Shown here piece by piece: positions 60,601 to 64,000 of a stretch of DNA of 64,000 bases. Source of the DNA: Sipunculus nudus (taxonomy: Eukaryota; Annelida; Sipuncula; Golfingiida; Sipunculidae). The translations under genes and the position numbers were made by a program. The stretch is from assembly GCA_026874595.1 (NCBI GenBank), contig CM049313.1, positions 31,056,008 to 31,120,007 on the forward strand, written 5' to 3'. The first letter of the stretch is position 1, and each line of letters begins with the position of its first letter. The notes beneath the pieces were generated by a model that had not been told where the DNA came from, ran no database searches, and saw nothing but the letters and a program-made list of their open reading frames with translations.

Positions 60601-63440
60601 TCTATGAGTGGAGACCAGGACAGTGGGTGATTGAGTGGACACTAGGACAGTTGGTGTTTGATAGGAGACCAGGACAGTGGGTGTTTGAGTGGAAACTAGG
60701 ACAGTTTGTGTTTGAGTGGAGACCAGGACAGTGGGTGTTTGATTAGAGACCAGGACAGTGGGTGTTTGAGTGGAGACTAGGACAGTGGGTTTTTGAGTGG
60801 ACACTAAGACAGTGGGTGATTAAGTGGAGACCAGGACAATGGGTGATTGAGTGAACACTAGGACAGTGGGTGTTTGAGTGGACACTAGGACAGTGGGTGA
60901 TTAAGTGGAGACCAGGACAGTTGGTGTTTGCGTGGAGACTAGGACAGTGGGTGTTTGATAGGAAACCAGGACAGAGGATGTTTGGGTGGACACTAGGACA
61001 GTGGGTGTTTGATAGGAGACCAGGACAATAGGTGTATGAAAGTACACCAGGACAGTGGGTGTTTGAGTGGAGACCAGGACAGTGGGTATTTGATTAGAGA
61101 CCAGGACAGTGGATGTTTGAGTGGAGACCAGGACAGTGGGTATTTGATAAGAGACCAGGACAGTGGTTGTTTGAGAGTACACCAGGACAGTGGATGTTTG
61201 AGTGGAAACCAGGACAGTGTGTATATGATTAAAGACCAGGACAGAGGGTGTTTAAGTAGAGACTAGGACAGTGGGTGTTTGAGTGGAGACTAGGATAGTG
61301 GGTGTTTGAGTGGAGACTAGGACAGTGGATGTTTGAGAGGAGACCAGGACAGTGGGTGATTGAGTGGACAATAGGACAGTGGGTGTTTGAGTGGAAATTA
61401 GGAGAGTGGGTATTTGATTAAAGACCAGGACAGTGGGTGTTTGATTAGAGACCGAACAGTGGGTGTTTGATAGAAGACCAAAACAGTGGGTGTTTGAGTG
61501 GAGACCGGGACAGTGGGTATTTGAGTGGACACTAGGACAGTGGGTGATTAAGTTGAGACCAGGACAGTTGGTGTTTGCGTGGAGACCAGGACAGTGGGTG
61601 TTTGAGTGGAGACCAGGACAGTGGGTGTTTGTGTGGAGACTAGGACAGTGGGTGTTTGAGAGGAGACCAGGACAGTGGGGATTGAGTGGACACTAGGACA
61701 GTAAGTGTTTAAGTGGACACTAGGACGGGGGTGTTTAAGTGGAGACTAGGAAAGTTGGTGTTTGACGGGAGACCAGGACAGTGGGTGTTTGATAAGAGAC
61801 CAGGACAGAGGGTGATTGAGTGGACAGTAGGTGTTTGAGTGGACACCAGGACAGTGGGTGATTGAGTGAACACTAGGACAGTGGGTGATTAAGCTGAGAC
61901 TAGGACAGTGGGTTTTTGCGTGGAGACTAGGACAGTGGGTGATTGATCCATGAGTGGAGACCAGGACAGTGGGTGATTGAGTGGAGACTAGGACAGTTGG
62001 TGTTTGAGTGGAGACCAGGACAGTGGGTGTTTGGGTGGAGACTAGGACAGTTGGTGTTTGACGGGAGACCAGGACAGTTGGTGTTTGATAGGAGACCAGG
62101 ACAGAGGGTGATTGAGTGGACACTAGGACAGTGGGTGTTTGATAGGAGACCAGGACAGAGGGTGATTGAGTGAACAGTAGGACAGTGGGTGTTTGATAGG
62201 AGACCAGGACAGAGGGTGATTGAGTGGACAGTAGGTGTTTGAGAGGAGACCAGGACAGTGGGTTTTTGAGTGGACAGTAGGACAGTGGGTGATTAGGTGG
62301 AGACCAGGACAGTGGGTGTTTGATTAGAGACCAGGACAGTGGGTGTTTGATAAGAGACCAGGACAGTGGGTGTTTGCCTGGAGACTAGGACAGTTGGTGT
62401 TTGAGTGGAGACTAGGACAGTGGGTGTTTGCGTGGAGACCAGGACTGTGGTTGTTTGAGTGGAAACTAGGAGAGTGGATGTTTGATAGGAGATCAGGACA
62501 GAGAGTGATTGAGTGGACAGTAGCACAGTGGGTGTTTGATAGGAGACCAGGACAGAGGGTGATTGAGTGGACAGTGGGTGTTTGATAGGAGACCAGGACA
62601 ATGGGTGATTGAGTGGACACTAGGACAGTGGGTGCTTAAGTGGAGACCAGGACAGTTGGTGTATGCGTGGAGACTAGGACAGTGGGTGTTTGATAGGAGA
62701 CCAGGACAGAGGGTGATTGAGTGGACACTAGGACAGTGGGTGTTTGATAGGAGACCAGGACAGTGGGTGATTGAGTGGACAGTAGGACAGTGGATGTTTG
62801 ATGGGAGACCAGGACAGAGGGTGATTGAGTGGACAGTAGGTGTTTGAGAGGAGACCAGGACAGTGGGTGATTGAGTGGACACTAGGACAGAGGGTGATTA
62901 AGCTGAGACTAGGACAGTGGATTTTGGGTGGAGACTAGGACAGTGGTTGATTGATCCATGAGTGGAGACCAGGACAGTGGGTGTTTGAGTGGAAACTAGG
63001 ACAGGTGGTGTTTGAGTGGAGACCAGGACAGTGGGTGTTTGAGTGGAGACTAGGACAGTTGGTGTTTGAGTTGAGACCAGGACAGTGGGTGTTTGATAAG
63101 AGACCAGGACAGTGGGTGTTTGAGTGGAGACTAGGACAGTGGGTTTTTGAGTGGACACTATGACAGTGGGTGATTAAGTGGAGACCAGGACAATGGGTGA
63201 TTGAGTGAACACTAGGACAGTGGGTGTTTGAGTGGACACTAGGACAGTGGGTGATTAAGTGGAGACCAGGACAGTTGGTGTTTGCGTGGAGACAAGGACA
63301 GTGGGTGTTTGATAGGAAACCAGGACAGAGGGTGATTGAGTGGACACTAGGACAGTGGGTGTTTGAGTGGAGACCAGGACAGTGGGTTTTTGAGTGGACA
63401 CTAGGACAGTGGGTGATTAAGTGGAGACCAGGACAGAGGG
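57690..63440. repeat. 27-bp minisatellite array (about 210 units, 5.7 kb)
   Basis: The unit is gtgtttgagtggagaccagg followed by acagtgg. At 27 bp it equals nine codons, so the plus strand gives CLSGDQDSG-like peptides and the minus strand TPTVLVSTQ-like peptides. Both strands are open in several frames for up to 179 codons. Common variants are gattagag, gataggag, gagaggag, gtggacac and gcgtggag. Units with a 13-bp deletion (gtggacagtaggtg) recur. The plus strand is purine-rich. No start, signal or flanking exon supports translation. Confidence 0.95.
57960..61720. repeat. ~3-kb higher-order duplication in the 27-bp array
   Basis: Private variants recur exactly 3007 bp apart: tgtgtatatgattaaag at 58211 and 61218, and ccgggacagtgggtatttg at 58498 and 61505. 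A marker unit, gattgatccatgagtgg, occurs at about 58727, 59060, 59329, 59949, 60595 (tctatgag), 61941 and 62948, showing further shuffling. The block at about 57960-58700 is thus copied at about 60970-61710. Confidence 0.8.
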
Positions 63441-64000
63441 ACTATGTGAATAAAAGGACAGGAAATAGCATCCATTTACATTAACATTTATGAATGCTTT
63501 TGTACAAAATTCAGGGTTTCGGTAACAAGGAAGGATGCATCTGAGATGCTTGAAATCTGTATTGGACATATAGCTGTGGGGGCCCCAAGCATCTAAGAGG
63601 ATCAAAGGGAGCTCTGCCATAATGCTGACCAGTGTCAAAATTTAAATCCAGATTGATTACAGCTACACTCAGTAGACTTGAGCATCATCAATTAACCCAT
63701 CATCAACAGCGTCCTTGCTCAGAAAGACCAAAGTGTTAATTTATCCCAAGCAGTTGATACATAAACAACATGTCTGTCTTTCATTCTATCATCATATGAT
63801 CTTAAAAAATATATATTATCACTGTACAATTCCTTCACATCAATATACAGAAGCCAATGGATACTGGTAATTACAAGCCATACCTGAAGGGACATGCTCA
63901 ATGTGGCTTCCAGTAATTTACAAGGACTATATTATCATCTGTTAATTAAGCCCTGAACACAAGCTAGTAACATGATCTAAGGGTGATAACCATGCAGGAC
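63441..64000. other. unique flank, no supported gene
   Basis: Non-repetitive AT-rich DNA following the array. Minus frames 63638-63417 and 63901-63719 have no recognisable features. Confidence 0.5.

Noticed and set aside
57690-63440. CRISPR array
   Set aside because: There are no constant repeats separated by unrelated spacers. The whole unit repeats, and the context is eukaryotic.

Overview
The window looks like non-coding or intronic DNA from a metazoan nuclear genome. It is AT-rich and has no operons and no long non-repetitive reading frames. It is dense in minisatellites and non-autonomous transposons, plus one exon-like segment with good splice signals. The style of the interspersed repeats suggests a mollusc, most likely a bivalve: AGCTCAGCTGAC...CTGAGCTATAG starts, GACCCATGGGTC...CTTGTT ends, GTATCCCCAGACAAAGTC starts, GGTGGCGCCACC boxes and TGACCTTTGACC units. 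That placement is inference from repeat style, not from a recognised gene.

Tandem arrays make up about 17.5 kb (27 %): 45-bp units (1-3773), 73-77 bp (4148-5212), 56 bp (8405-8710), 40/42 bp (14104-14665), 49 bp (23118-23889), 30 bp (23936-25000), 50 bp (27178-28325), 55 bp (29151-31490), about 31 bp GT-rich (34155-34900) and 27 bp (57690-63440). Several carry higher-order duplications, such as offsets of 1573/1707 bp in the first array and 3007 bp in the last. The longest reading frames lie inside these arrays and are open in several frames and on both strands, so I do not treat them as proteins.

The space between arrays is mostly transposon-derived. Family A (HINE/Helentron-like) has copies or fragments at about 6113, 10186-12930, 16738-19333, 37080-39080, 41533-46358, 47529, 51735-52409, 53480-54477 and 56090. 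Family B has clear Helitron ends (A|TC start, terminal hairpin, CTAG|T end) at 11211-12162, 25717-27167 (minus) and 44999-46173. A 676-686 bp terminal-inverted-repeat element with an 11-bp target duplication occurs at 19377-20052 and 43876-44561. Another such element lies at 15957-16567. Two possible tRNA-derived SINEs are near 32500 and 39200. The nesting gives relative ages: families B and the MITE were inserted into older family A copies.

The best evidence for a protein-coding gene is on the minus strand. A 76-nt first coding exon (35018-34943) has a strong start context, encodes a signal peptide and ends at a consensus phase-1 splice donor. A TATA-like box lies about 90 bp upstream. Two weaker, phase-compatible downstream exon candidates (34147-34085 and 33568-33430) suggest a secreted or membrane protein transcribed leftward. 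If so, much of 1-34.9 kb would be its introns or downstream flank. No protein family could be assigned.
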